Shown here in pieces: positions 53,023 through 62,215 of a stretch of 64,000 nt of DNA. Position 1 is the first letter of the stretch; every line of letters begins with the position of its first letter. The position numbers were made by a program, and so were the translations under genes. The stretch is from WJJR01 sp964440935 (lineage in GTDB: Bacteria; Zixibacteria; MSB-5A5; WJJR01): NCBI GenBank assembly GCA_964440935.1, contig CAYTTY010000001.1, forward strand, positions 1 through 64,000, read 5' to 3'. The notes under the pieces are model-generated. The model was not told the DNA's origin. It worked only from the letters and a program-made list of their open reading frames with translations, and made no database searches.

Positions 53023-54183
53023 TTACGCGTCCTTGCGAAGCGCTTCCGCCTTGTCGGTCTTTTCCCACGTGAATGTCGCCTCCGTACGGCCGAAGTGACC
53101 GTAAGCGGAGGTGGGCGTGTAAATCGGCTGCAGTAAGTTCAATGAGTCCAGGATGCCCTTTGGCGTCAGCTCGAAGTGTTTGCGCACCATCGTCTCCAAT
53201 TGGCCGTTGGGAACCTTCTCCGTTCCGTCACAGAAGACCATCACCGAGACCGGTTCGGCAACACCGATGGCATACGCCAACTGCACGGTACAGCGTTCGG
53301 CCAGATCAGCGGCGACGATATTCTTGGCGATGTAGCGGGCCATGTAAGTCGCCGACCGGTCGACTTTGCTCGGATCCTTGCCGCTGAACGCGCCGCCGCC
53401 GTGCGGCGCGAATCCGCCGTACGTGTCGACAATAATTTTCCGCCCGGTCATCCCGGTGTCGGACTGCGGTCCACCAATGACGAACTTGCCCGTCGGGTTG
53501 ACATGGTAGATTGTTTTGTCGTCGAGCAAGGATTTGTCAATGACGGGGTTGATGACGTGATCAATGATTTCCTGACGCGCCTTGCCGGTAATTTGCGTTC
53601 CTGTCTTATCGAGGATTTCCGCGGTGTGCTGCGTTGAGATCACGACGGTGTGCACACGGTACGGTTGGCTGTCGCGATACTCGATGGTCACCTGCGACTT
53701 GCCGTCGGGTCCGAGGTAGTCGAGAGCACCCGTTTTGCGTGTGGTCGACAACTGCTTGGTCAACTTGTGCGCGAGCATAATCGGCAATGGCATCAGTTCC
53801 GGTGTCTCGCGACAGGCATAACCGACCATTAACCCCTGATCGCCGGCGCCGCCGGTGTCGACACCCTGCGCAATGTCGGGCGACTGACGACCGATGGCGT
53901 TAAGAACGGCACAGGCATCTGCGTTGAACCCGTACTTGCTGTGTGTGTAGCCAATGTCCGCCACGTGCTCCCGTACGAGGTCGTTCACTTCCACGTACGT
54001 GTCGGTCGTAATTTCACCACCGACAATCACCAGGCCGACGGTGATGAACGTTTCGCACGCGACACGTCCATTGGGATCGTCTTGGAGCACAGTGTCCAGC
54101 ACCGCATCGGAAATGCGATCACATACCTTGTCGGGGTGTCCCTCTGTGACGGACTCCGACGTGAACAGAAAATCATCAACCAT
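53023..54183 (-). CDS. metK: S-adenosylmethionine synthase
   Basis: 386 residues. Motifs: FTSESVTEGHPDKVCDRISDAVLD, GAGDQGLMVGYA, FVIGGPQSDTGMTGRKIIVDTYGG and GGGAFSGKDPSKVDRSATYMARYIAKNIV. It makes SAM from methionine and ATP. GGGAGAG lies 6 bases before the ATG. It sits 47 bp downstream of the nucleotidyltransferase gene and upstream of ahcY. That gap is too short for a SAM riboswitch and I see none. Confidence 0.98.
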   Translation of the reverse strand: MVDDFLFTSESVTEGHPDKVCDRISDAVLDTVLQDDPNGRVACETFITVGLVIVGGEITTDTYVEVNDLVREHVADIGYTHSKYGFNADACAVLNAIGRQSPDIAQGVDTGGAGDQGLMVGYACRETPELMPLPIMLAHKLTKQLSTTRKTGALDYLGPDGKSQVTIEYRDSQPYRVHTVVISTQHTAEILDKTGTQITGKARQEIIDHVINPVIDKSLLDDKTIYHVNPTGKFVIGGPQSDTGMTGRKIIVDTYGGFAPHGGGAFSGKDPSKVDRSATYMARYIAKNIVAADLAERCTVQLAYAIGVAEPVSVMVFCDGTEKVPNGQLETMVRKHFELTPKGILDSLNLLQPIYTPTSAYGHFGRTEATFTWEKTDKAEALRKDA

Positions 54184-54230
54184 GTGTCTCTCCCGGTTCG
54201 AAATGGGCCGTTCGCTGCTGACGCAGCCAC

Positions 54231-55217
54231 TTAGTTATTCAGGCCCACCTCAGATGAATCACCAACATTTAATTGCTGGGCATTGCCCGTCACAATCGCA
54301 TTGGACCCAACCAATGAATCGTGTAACACGCAACGGCGCACGTCGGCGCCGTCGGATATGATCGAATTGGAAATAATCGAATCGCGGACCTGGGAGCCGT
54401 CGCCAATGGATACGTACGGACCAATGATGGACCGCTGAACCTGTGCGCTCGGGGAAATGTACGACGGCGGGATCACGATCGACTCGGGCGGATGGTACGT
54501 TTCCGCGTGTCTCTCCAGCAGGTGCTGATTCGTTTCCAGCAGCGTTTCCCGCTTACCGCAGTCAAACCATCCTGAGACGTGCTTCGCCTGCATCTTACTC
54601 CCGCGATCGACCATCAATTGTAGCGCATCGGTCATTTGCAGTTCACCCGCTGCGGTTTGGTTGCGTTTGATCACCTCCGACAACGAATCGCGCAACAACT
54701 GTGTGTCCTTGATACCGTACAGACCGATCACCGCGAGATTCGATTGCGGATGCTCCGGTTTCTCCACCAGACGTGTCGCCAAACCGTTGTCGGTTTCCAC
54801 CACGCCAAACCGTCGCGGATCTTCGACTTCCTTGACGCCGATTGCATCATCATCACCGTCCATAAAGGCATTAAGATCGATCTCGAGGATCGTATCGCCT
54901 AAGATGATCAGAATCGGATCGTTTCCTTCAATGTCCTGGAGGGCCAGATGGATGGCGAACCCGAGTCCCTTCAATTCCGCCTGATAGACAAAGCGCACGT
55001 CCAGGTCATATCGCGAGGTGACGTAGTCTTTGACCTTGTCGGCGAGGAATCCAACGACCAGGTAGATGGTTCCCAGATCTTTGAGGCTGGTTAAACGGTC
55101 CAGGATGTGGCCCAAAATCGGTTTGCCCGCTACCTGCAGCAACGCCTTCGGAGCGGTATGTGTGTGGGGTCGAAGGCGTGTTCCCACACCGGCGGCAGGG
55201 ATGATCACGTTAGTCAT
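54231..55217 (-). CDS. Sugar-phosphate nucleotidyltransferase
   Basis: 328 residues. The N-terminal nucleotidyltransferase domain begins IIPAAGVGTRLRPHTHTAPKAL, with KPILGHILDRL, ILGDTIL and RFGVVETDN. The C-terminus has left-handed beta-helix hexapeptides (YISPSAQVQRSIIGPYVSIGDGSQVRDSII). This matches glucose-1-phosphate thymidylyl/uridylyltransferase-like and mannose-1-phosphate guanylyltransferase-like enzymes. It makes a nucleotide sugar for surface glycan. The exact nucleotide and sugar are not decidable here. Upstream of metK on the same strand. Confidence 0.88.
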   Translation of the reverse strand: MTNVIIPAAGVGTRLRPHTHTAPKALLQVAGKPILGHILDRLTSLKDLGTIYLVVGFLADKVKDYVTSRYDLDVRFVYQAELKGLGFAIHLALQDIEGNDPILIILGDTILEIDLNAFMDGDDDAIGVKEVEDPRRFGVVETDNGLATRLVEKPEHPQSNLAVIGLYGIKDTQLLRDSLSEVIKRNQTAAGELQMTDALQLMVDRGSKMQAKHVSGWFDCGKRETLLETNQHLLERHAETYHPPESIVIPPSYISPSAQVQRSIIGPYVSIGDGSQVRDSIISNSIISDGADVRRCVLHDSLVGSNAIVTGNAQQLNVGDSSEVGLNN

Positions 55218-55410
55218 GCATGTACTCCACGATGAAACTCGACATTACGAATTTGCTCCATGTGTTCTGGGGCCCGTCGCGGCCGCTATCAGGGAATTCG
55301 ATCAACCTGACAGAAGTCGAATCAAGCCCAATTACTCAGAAATGCAATTTTGCCGACAAATAACAAGGGGTTTTTGCGGGGTTGTTCCAATGAGGCACCG
55401 AGAGCCCAAC

Positions 55411-55438
55411 TTGACTTGCGCTGCTCAGCGCCTATATT
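55411..55438 (+). promoter_or_regulatory. Sigma-70-type promoter of the phosphofructokinase gene
   Basis: TTGACT (55411-55416), 16-base spacer, TATATT (55433-55438), about 58 bp before the ATG. Confidence 0.55.
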
Positions 55439-55496
55439 CATAATCCGCTCGTGTCGCTGGTCCGCACGGGCTTTAGAGATGGAGGGTTTTACATTC

Positions 55497-56549
55497 ATGC
55501 ACATCGGTGTGTTAACTGGAGGCGGTGATTGTCCCGGCCTCAATGCGGTTCTGCGTGCCATCGTCGTGACCGCAATCAAGCACTACAATTGGCGTGTCAC
55601 CGGAATTATTGAAGGATGGCGCGGTTTGTTGGAGCGCGGCATGACGCGTGAAATGAGACTGAACGACGTGGCCGGGATTCTTGCACGCGGCGGCACCATT
55701 CTCAAAACGTCACGCACCAACCCCGCCAAAGTCGAAAACGGTCACCAAATTGCCGCCGACCGCGTCCGGCGACTCGGCCTCGATGCGGTGATTGCCATTG
55801 GCGGCGACGATACGCTTGGCGTCGCGCACGAAATGACCGAAATCGGCGTCCCGATGGTCGGTGTCCCGAAAACGATTGATAATGACATCTTCGGTACCGA
55901 TTCCACCTTCGGTTTCGATACCGCCGTCAACACGGTGATCGACGCGATCGACCGTGTACGAACCACCACCGAGTCGCACAAACGCGTGATGGTGGTCGAA
56001 GTGATGGGACGACACGCCGGATGGATTGCCCTTCACGGCGGCATTGCCGGCGGCGCCGACTACCTCATCATTCCCGAACGTGATTCCAACGTTCAGGAAA
56101 TCTGCGAAGTCCTGCGTAAACGTCACGAGGGCGACAAAGATTTCTCCATTGTCGTGGTCGCCGAAGGAGCACACGTCGCGCTCGATCCCGAATCGGAATC
56201 TAAGCATACCTATATCACACAGGACACGACGACCGATGACTTCGGACACGTCCGCTTGGGTGGCATCGGCCAGATCCTCGCTCAGGAAATCGAAAAGGTG
56301 CTGGGCATCGAAACCCGAACCGTCATGCTCGGGCACGTGCAGCGCGGAGGGGCGCCCAGTGCGTACGACCGGTACCTGTGCACCCGTTTCGGCATTCACG
56401 CTGTCCGGTTCGTCGATCAGAAGAAGTTCGGGCATATGGTGAGTTTGCGCGGTAATGATATTGTGGCGGTTCCACTCGCCGACATTGCCGGCAAGAACCG
56501 AACCGTGACGAACGATCTGTACCAAGAGGCCGCGCTCTTCTTCGGCTAA
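55497..56549 (+). CDS. pfp: Diphosphate-type 6-phosphofructokinase
   Basis: 350 residues from the ATG at 55497, with GGAGGG 10 bases upstream. PFK motifs: GVLTGGGDCPGLNAVLRA, AIGGDDTLGVA, PKTIDNDIFGTDSTFGFDTA, EVMGRHAGWIALHGGIAGGAD and GHVQRGGAPSAYDR. The GGDD and PKTIDND residues correspond to Asp-104 and Lys-124, which mark PPi-dependent enzymes (ATP enzymes have Gly at both). It is therefore probably reversible and PPi-using. It leads a glycolytic stretch ending in gap-pgk-tpiA. Confidence 0.9.
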   Translation: MHIGVLTGGGDCPGLNAVLRAIVVTAIKHYNWRVTGIIEGWRGLLERGMTREMRLNDVAGILARGGTILKTSRTNPAKVENGHQIAADRVRRLGLDAVIAIGGDDTLGVAHEMTEIGVPMVGVPKTIDNDIFGTDSTFGFDTAVNTVIDAIDRVRTTTESHKRVMVVEVMGRHAGWIALHGGIAGGADYLIIPERDSNVQEICEVLRKRHEGDKDFSIVVVAEGAHVALDPESESKHTYITQDTTTDDFGHVRLGGIGQILAQEIEKVLGIETRTVMLGHVQRGGAPSAYDRYLCTRFGIHAVRFVDQKKFGHMVSLRGNDIVAVPLADIAGKNRTVTNDLYQEAALFFG

Positions 56550-56594
56550 GGAGACACGACGACGCGCCAGAGCAAACCGAAGCGACCACGGGGA

Positions 56595-57299
56595 TTGACG
56601 GCACCGGTGCTGTTATGTTTGAGTGCCATCGTAATGGTGGTCTGCGTCGCGGACAGTGCCCAGGCGCAGTCTCACCAGCGCGACCGCTTCGGCATTCGGG
56701 GCGGTATCTGGCCGCACACCGCCATTGAGGGGAGTCTGGGTGAGCGCGACTACGCATCGCCACCCCAAGAAGACTACCGCCTCGATGCCCGCATTGATGA
56801 GCCGGCATCGATCGCTCCGTTCGTGGAAATCTACGGGTTATTCCACCTGGACGATCGGTGGTGGCTGGAGGGGGCCGTTGGGTGGGCCGGACGCGGCGGT
56901 TTGGAAGTCGGGGGATTCGGTGCAGAAGACTCGATTTTGCTCGGACGCGGCCGCATCGATTTCTTCCCGCTGTTCGCCGGCATTCGATATATACGACCTC
57001 TCAATCCCGACGGGAACCCCCATAACGTTTATGCCCGAGCCGGTGGCTCGATCGTCTTCGCCAACGAAGGCGCCGATCTGCTGCAGGATTCGATCACCAC
57101 ATATGGAATTTACAGTCCCGGGACCGAAGCGGCGTTTGGCTTCCTCGTTGGAGGCGGTGGGGAGTTCTATGTCACCAAAAAGTTCGGTGTCCTGCTCGAC
57201 GCCAACTATCGCTACACGAACTTCAAGTACGCCCGGGAAGCCGAGTTCAATCTCTCCAACATCTGGTTCAGCGTAGGTTTGATTTTCAGGACACGATAA
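56595..57299 (+). CDS. Outer-membrane beta-barrel protein, OmpW-like, paralogue 1
   Basis: 234 residues from a TTG at 56595. An AAGGAG sits at 56548-56553 over the pfp stop with no ATG after it; reading from ACG codons at 56556-56562 would add a basic n-region (SKPKRPRG). The signal peptide LLCLSAIVMVVCVADSAQAQ is clear. The body alternates strands (FVEIYGLFHLDDRWWLEGAVGWAG, FGVLLDANYRYTNFKYARE) and ends in the aromatic ISVGLIF-like strand SNIWFSVGLIFRT. Possibly an OmpW/OMP_b-brl small barrel. The role is unknown. Confidence 0.75.
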   Translation: MTAPVLLCLSAIVMVVCVADSAQAQSHQRDRFGIRGGIWPHTAIEGSLGERDYASPPQEDYRLDARIDEPASIAPFVEIYGLFHLDDRWWLEGAVGWAGRGGLEVGGFGAEDSILLGRGRIDFFPLFAGIRYIRPLNPDGNPHNVYARAGGSIVFANEGADLLQDSITTYGIYSPGTEAAFGFLVGGGGEFYVTKKFGVLLDANYRYTNFKYAREAEFNLSNIWFSVGLIFRTR

Positions 57300-57342
57300 C
57301 GCGGACCTTTTATGCCCACTGCGTGTTAAAAGGATCAGCGCT

Positions 57343-58059
57343 ATGCGACGATCACTCACATCCGGTATTGTTCTGGTCCTGATCCTGACATTGGGGGCAT
57401 CGCTGGCCGATGCCCAATCAGGACCGCGTCGCCGTCCCGTAGCGCCCAAAGAACCGCCACCACCAGGGATGTGGATGAAAAGTGCGATCGGTGGGGCGCT
57501 GGGGCCGTGGCTGAGCGACGGTTTTGGAGAGGACATCGAAACTCAGACATATCGTTTGAGTGCCAGCTCCACCGCCTTTCACCTCGAATTCAGCTATATG
57601 CCCCATCTGACAGGACCACTCAATCTGGACATCAATGTTGGAGCCGTCAGCCGTGGTGATATTCGTATAACGGACACAGAAGGCAGTGTTGGAATTGATG
57701 GATTCGGCTCGGCGACGCTGTATCCGCTCGGTTTAGGGCTGGTGTGGTTTCCACTGGCCAAATCGATCAATGCAACCTTTCAACCGGTTCTTCGAGCTGG
57801 CGGCTCACTGATTGTCGGTACCGAGACGGTCGACGCCGTTGTCTATGACCAATTCGGCGGTTTCATCGGGACCAGCTCCGAATCCCGGGTCGAGGCCGGT
57901 TATTACGCCGGCGCGGGGGCGTTCCTGGTGTTGGGGCGACAGTTCGCACTCACCGGAAACGTGAAATACCAGTACGCGGAGTTCTCTGAAGAGCTGTTTG
58001 GCGTTACCGACTACTCCGGTGTTCAGATTCTCATCGGGGCGGTCTACCTCTACCGTTGA
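57343..58059 (+). CDS. Outer-membrane beta-barrel protein, paralogue 2
   Basis: 238 residues from the ATG at 57343, with AAAGGA upstream. Signal peptide ending LADAQ, a Pro/Arg-rich linker (SGPRRRPVAPKEPPPPG), then alternating strands (FHLEFSYMPHLTGPLNLDINVGAVSRG, FALTGNVKYQYAEFSEELFG) ending GVQILIGAVYLYR. It has the same strand plan as the preceding gene, so the two are diverged paralogues. Location is probably the outer membrane. Confidence 0.72.
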   Translation: MRRSLTSGIVLVLILTLGASLADAQSGPRRRPVAPKEPPPPGMWMKSAIGGALGPWLSDGFGEDIETQTYRLSASSTAFHLEFSYMPHLTGPLNLDINVGAVSRGDIRITDTEGSVGIDGFGSATLYPLGLGLVWFPLAKSINATFQPVLRAGGSLIVGTETVDAVVYDQFGGFIGTSSESRVEAGYYAGAGAFLVLGRQFALTGNVKYQYAEFSEELFGVTDYSGVQILIGAVYLYR

Positions 58060-58211
58060 CCACCCGCTGTCAGGGATTCTTCACAAACCGGGAGATTTTC
58101 GACAATCCGGTCGCGATTTGGGCCCAGATCGTGTATTATCTCAGGTTCCGCTGTGGCGGATAAAGGTTGCTCATTCTGTCTGTCAATTCGCAAGGAGGGT
58201 GAACACACAGT

Positions 58212-59204
58212 ATGGCTATCAAAATTGGAATTAACGGATTTGGACGTATCGGCCGGCTCGTCTATCGGGCGGCGATCGGAAACAAAGATTTGGACATCGT
58301 GGCCGTCAACGACATCACCGATGCGAAGACGTTGGCGCACCTGCTCAAGTACGATTCGATTCATGGACAACTGCCCGATGATGTCACCGCGACGGACGAG
58401 GGCTTCAAACATGGCAGCAAGTCGGTCAAGGTGTTGGCCGAACGCGATCCGGCCAAACTGCCATGGAAGGACCTCGGTGTGGATGTCGTCCTTGAGTCGA
58501 CCGGCCTGTTTACCAAGCGGGACAAAGCCGGCGCGCACATTACCGCCGGTGCGAAGAGTGTGTTGATCTCCGCTCCCGCCGGTGACGCCGATGGCAGCTA
58601 CGTGATCGGCGTCAACGACAACGAGTTCGATCCGAAGCAGCATAAGATTATCTCGATTGGATCGTGCACAACCAACTGCCTGGCGCCGGTCGCCAAGGTG
58701 ATCAACGATACGCTGGGCATCGACTCCGGCTTCATGACCACAATTCATGCCTTTACCAACGATCAGCGCATTCTGGATCTGCCGCACAAAGACCTGCGCC
58801 GTGCGCGGGCCGCAGCGATGTCACTTATCCCCACGTCGACCGGCGCTGCCCGAGCGATCGGATTGGTGCTGCCGAACCTGAAGGGCAAGCTCGATGGTAT
58901 GGCGGTCCGCGCCCCGGTAGCCGATGGGTCACTCGTCGATTTGACCTGTTTGGTGAAGTCCGAGGGTACTGCGGAGCAGATCAATGAGGCTATGAAGAAG
59001 GCCGCCGACGGCCCCATGAAGGGGATTCTGCGGTATTGCGATGAGCCGATCGTATCGATCGACATCGTTGGCGATCCGCATTCGTCGATTTTCGATGCCT
59101 TGGAAACCCGCGTCATGGGCAAGCTCGTGAAAGTGCTGTCGTGGTACGACAACGAGTGGGGCTTCTCCTGCCGTGTGGTTGAAATGCTGGCGCGGATGAA
59201 GTAA
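58212..59204 (+). CDS. gap: Glyceraldehyde-3-phosphate dehydrogenase
   Basis: 330 residues with AAGGAGGGTG upstream of the ATG. NAD-binding IGINGFGRIGRLVYRA, catalytic Cys in ISIGSCTTNCLAPVAKV, and SWYDNEWGFSCRVVEM. It forms a classic gap-pgk-tpiA-secG string with spacing of 15-31 bp, implying one transcript. Confidence 0.98.
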   Translation: MAIKIGINGFGRIGRLVYRAAIGNKDLDIVAVNDITDAKTLAHLLKYDSIHGQLPDDVTATDEGFKHGSKSVKVLAERDPAKLPWKDLGVDVVLESTGLFTKRDKAGAHITAGAKSVLISAPAGDADGSYVIGVNDNEFDPKQHKIISIGSCTTNCLAPVAKVINDTLGIDSGFMTTIHAFTNDQRILDLPHKDLRRARAAAMSLIPTSTGAARAIGLVLPNLKGKLDGMAVRAPVADGSLVDLTCLVKSEGTAEQINEAMKKAADGPMKGILRYCDEPIVSIDIVGDPHSSIFDALETRVMGKLVKVLSWYDNEWGFSCRVVEMLARMK

Positions 59205-59220
59205 GAGAGCAGGTTCATCG

Positions 59221-60414
59221 ATGAATAAGAAGACCATTGACGATATCAATGTCGGTGGCAAGCGTGTGCTGGTGCGGGTTGATTTTAATGTCCCGATCGA
59301 AAACACGCGCATCACCGACACCAACCGTATCGAAGCATCGCTGCCCACCATCCGGAAACTGATCGCCGATGGCGGGCGTGTCATTCTGATGTCTCACTTG
59401 GGACGTCCCAAAGGGCAGGTCATTCCCAAATTCTCGCTCGCGCCGGTCGCGAAAAAGCTCGGTGAGTTTCTCGGTAAAGATGTTGCCTTTGCCGAGGATT
59501 GCATTGGCGATTCAGCACAAAAGGTTGTCGATGCGTTGGGCGATGGCGATGTATGCCTGCTGGAAAACTTGCGCTTTCACCCAGAAGAAGAGAAGAACGA
59601 CGCCGACTTCGCCAAACAGTTGGCCGCACTGGGCGAGGTGTATGTCAACGATGCATTCGGCTCCGCGCATCGGGCACACGCATCGACGGAAGGTGTAACA
59701 AAACATCTCGACACCGCCGTGGCCGGTTACCTGATGCAAAGGGAACTCGACGCTTTAGGCGGCTTGCTCAGTGATCCAAAGCGGCCATTTATCGCCGTGC
59801 TCGGTGGCGCCAAGGTCTCCGGCAAATTGGAAGTCATCACCAATTTGATGTCAACGGTCGACGCTTTTGTCATCGGCGGCGGGATGGCGTTCACCTTCCT
59901 GAAGGCCCAGGGGCATAACATTGGCAAATCGATGGTCGAGCCTGACCTGATCGAAACCGCCAAAGAGATCCTGGCCGATGCCGAGAAATCGGAGAAGCAT
60001 TTTCTGTTGCCGGAAGACTGTCTCGCGGCTCCGGCGATGGATAAGCCTGACATGCTTAAGATTATGCCCACCAACGACATCCCCGACGACGTCGGTGGCT
60101 TCGACATCGGGCCGAGAGCCGCCAAGGTCTTTAGCGACGAGATCAGTAGCGCCAAGACAATCTTCTGGAATGGACCGATGGGTGTCTTCGAGCATCCGCC
60201 GTTCGATGCCGGAACACGGGTCGTGGCCAATGCGATCGCCACAGCGACCGACAATGGCGCCAAATCGGTGCTCGGTGGGGGTGATTCGGTCGCGGCCACG
60301 CAAGCAATCGGGCTGTTGGACCGTATGACTCACGCATCCACCGGTGGTGGTGCATCACTGGAATTCATGGAAGGGAAGACCCTTCCCGGCGTGGCGGCGC
60401 TGAACGACCGCTAA
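59221..60414 (+). CDS. pgk: Phosphoglycerate kinase
   Basis: 397 residues. KRVLVRVDFNVPIENTRITD, VILMSHLGRPKGQVIPKFSL, LLENLRFHPEEEKND and GPMGVFEHPPFDAGT are the PGK hallmarks; the C-terminal GGGDSVAATQAIGL binds nucleotide. Length is standard. Spacing of 16 bp to gap and 15 bp to tpiA. Confidence 0.98.
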   Translation: MNKKTIDDINVGGKRVLVRVDFNVPIENTRITDTNRIEASLPTIRKLIADGGRVILMSHLGRPKGQVIPKFSLAPVAKKLGEFLGKDVAFAEDCIGDSAQKVVDALGDGDVCLLENLRFHPEEEKNDADFAKQLAALGEVYVNDAFGSAHRAHASTEGVTKHLDTAVAGYLMQRELDALGGLLSDPKRPFIAVLGGAKVSGKLEVITNLMSTVDAFVIGGGMAFTFLKAQGHNIGKSMVEPDLIETAKEILADAEKSEKHFLLPEDCLAAPAMDKPDMLKIMPTNDIPDDVGGFDIGPRAAKVFSDEISSAKTIFWNGPMGVFEHPPFDAGTRVVANAIATATDNGAKSVLGGGDSVAATQAIGLLDRMTHASTGGGASLEFMEGKTLPGVAALNDR

Positions 60415-60429
60415 GGAATTGATCTCGCT

Positions 60430-61206
60430 ATGGCACGTGTTCCATTCATTGCTGGTAACTGGAAAATGAACGGTGACCCGACACAGGCGAAGATCCTGTG
60501 TGCGGCGCTGGTGGCCCGTTCCAAGGACTGGCCGACGGTGAGCGGCGAGAAAGTGGCGGTTGCCTTGTTTCCGCCGTTTGTCTCACTTGCAACGGCAGCC
60601 GAAACGCTAAAGGGAACCGACATCATCTTGGGTGCGCAGAACATGCACGAGGCCCAGTCGGGTGCATTCACCGGCGAGGTCTCCGCGCCGATGCTGTTGA
60701 CCGCCGGATGCCGCATGGTTATTTTGGGGCACTCCGAACGGCGCCAGTATTTTGGCGAGACCGATGCCGCGGTCAATCGCAAGGTCCTGACGGCGTTGGA
60801 GGTCGGATTACACCCGATTGTCTGTGTTGGCGAGACGCTCGAAGAACGCGAAGCCGACCGGACCGAAAAAATCGTCGGACAGCAGTTGGCCGGTGGACTG
60901 AAGGGGCTATCCGAAGAGCACATGCGAACGGTGACCATCGCCTACGAACCGGTATGGGCGATTGGAACCGGCAAAGTGGCGACCATCCAACAAGCCGGGG
61001 AAGTGCACCGTTTCATTCGGCAGTGGATGGCTGATACATTGAGTCGGGACGTTGCCGAAACCGTACGTATCCAGTATGGTGGCTCGGTGAAGCCCGACAA
61101 CGCGGAAGGGCTGTTGGCCGACCCGGACATCGACGGCGCACTGGTAGGCGGCGCATCGCTCGATGCCGATCAATTTGATGGGATCATTTGTGCCATAAAA
61201 CCGTAA
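60430..61206 (+). CDS. tpiA: Triosephosphate isomerase
   Basis: 258 residues. Active-site Lys in GNWKMNG, His in ILGHSERR, Glu in IAYEPVWAIGTGKVA, and phosphate loop YGGSVKPDNAEGLL with GALVGGASLD. All catalytic residues are intact. Confidence 0.98.
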   Translation: MARVPFIAGNWKMNGDPTQAKILCAALVARSKDWPTVSGEKVAVALFPPFVSLATAAETLKGTDIILGAQNMHEAQSGAFTGEVSAPMLLTAGCRMVILGHSERRQYFGETDAAVNRKVLTALEVGLHPIVCVGETLEEREADRTEKIVGQQLAGGLKGLSEEHMRTVTIAYEPVWAIGTGKVATIQQAGEVHRFIRQWMADTLSRDVAETVRIQYGGSVKPDNAEGLLADPDIDGALVGGASLDADQFDGIICAIKP

Positions 61207-61237
61207 GACCGGGCGGCCCTAAGTTTCAGGAGGAGTT

Positions 61238-61735
61238 GTGTACACAGTTTTGATTTTGCTTCACATCGCCATTTGCGCATCACTGATTATCTCGGTGCTG
61301 CTGCAATCCGCCAAGGGTGAAGGGCTCGCCGGTGCGTTTGGCGGTTCATCGCTGACCGGCACCGTCTTTGGCGGACGCGGCGCGGCGACCTTTTTGTCCA
61401 AGGCGACGACGATCTTGGCGGTTGCGTTCATGTCGTCGAGCATTGTTTTGACCTTTATCTCACCCGGTGGCCCAACGGGCTCTGTGCTGGAAGGTTCGAG
61501 TGCGGTCGAGGAAGCCGTTCGTGAGGGCCAGGTCCCGGCACCGCAGCAACCAGCCACACCGCAGCAGGGTGGCAGTCAACAGGGAGGCACACCTCCTGCC
61601 GATCCGGCCAGCGACTTATTTGACGATGCCGGCGGCACCGAACAGCAGCAGGGCGGCCAGCCCGCAGGCGGTCAGCCGGCCGAAGACGGCGGTGAACAAC
61701 AGCCCCAAACCGAACCCGACGGTGGGGGCGAGTAG
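61238..61735 (+). CDS. secG: Protein translocase subunit SecG
   Basis: 165 residues with GTG start and CAGGAGGAG upstream. Two transmembrane helices (VLILLHIAICASLIISVLLQ and ATTILAVAFMSSSIVLTFI) flank the conserved GLAGAFGGSSLTGTVFGGRGAATFLSK. The C-terminal 75 residues are an extended Gln/Pro/Gly-rich tail, longer than usual and of low complexity. It is the last gene of the gap cluster before tRNA-Leu. Confidence 0.95.
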   Translation: MYTVLILLHIAICASLIISVLLQSAKGEGLAGAFGGSSLTGTVFGGRGAATFLSKATTILAVAFMSSSIVLTFISPGGPTGSVLEGSSAVEEAVREGQVPAPQQPATPQQGGSQQGGTPPADPASDLFDDAGGTEQQQGGQPAGGQPAEDGGEQQPQTEPDGGGE

Positions 61736-61760
61736 ACGTTTGACCCCTCAGTAGTTCTGT

Positions 61761-61847
61761 GCCGAAGTGGTGGAATTGGCAGACACGCCATCTTGAGGGG
61801 GTGGTGGGCGAAAGCCTGTGCGGGTTCGAATCCCGCCTTCGGCACCA
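61761..61847 (+). tRNA. tRNA-Leu (anticodon GAG)
   Basis: Class II tRNA with acceptor GCCGAAG pairing to CTTCGGC, D-loop GTGGAATTGGCAGACAC, anticodon loop TTGAGGG, long variable arm around GGTGGGCGAAAGCC and T arm CGGGTTCGAATCCCG. CCA is encoded (61845-61847). Confidence 0.95.
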
Positions 61848-62036
61848 AGGATCATCGGAACCCAGCGCCTCACAGGGCGTTGTCATTGATTCAATCAAGC
61901 CCCAGAATGTTGCCAACGCTTTGCTTCAACAGCGATTATCAGAATAGTCGTCCGATCACGCAGCCAGTGTCGGAGGAGCGCTTCACTCCTGCATCATGGC
62001 CGAGGCGGTCATGATTCCTTCGCGATAATTGGAATG
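61848..62036. repeat. Single TIR end and spacer
   Basis: One forward TIR (about 61928-61959: AGCGATTATCAGAATAG then TCGTCCGAT) without a clear inverted partner before E7. The remainder contains no gene. Confidence 0.55.
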
Positions 62037-62215
62037 GAGCGGTTGTCAGAATAATTGTCCGATTGTGAACGCAACCCCAACTGTTATCCCCGTAAAAGCG
62101 GGGATCCAGTGTCGTAATCGCTTGTGTACGAAGACAATGGATTCCTCCGCCGCGGCGGACGGGAATGACAATGTGGGAGACTTCATTCGGACAGGAATTC
62201 TGACAATCGCTATAT
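62037..62215. repeat. TIR-bounded non-coding element E7
   Basis: Left GAGCGGTTGTCAGAATAA then TTGTCCGATT; right ATTCGGACAGGAATTCTGAC then AATCGCTATA. The interior matches E2 in inverted orientation around GCTTGTGTACGAAGACAATG and has hairpin ATCCCCGT-AAAA-GCGGGGAT. Confidence 0.75.

Noticed and set aside
54184..54230. SAM or SAH riboswitch upstream of metK/ahcY
   Set aside because: Only 47 bp separate metK from the upstream gene and 35 bp separate metK from ahcY; no conserved aptamer-like fold is visible in either gap.
55710..56525. Antisense open frame opposite phosphofructokinase (271 codons)
   Set aside because: It is the complement of a strongly conserved enzyme, with His/Asp/Val-rich low-plausibility sequence and no start signal.
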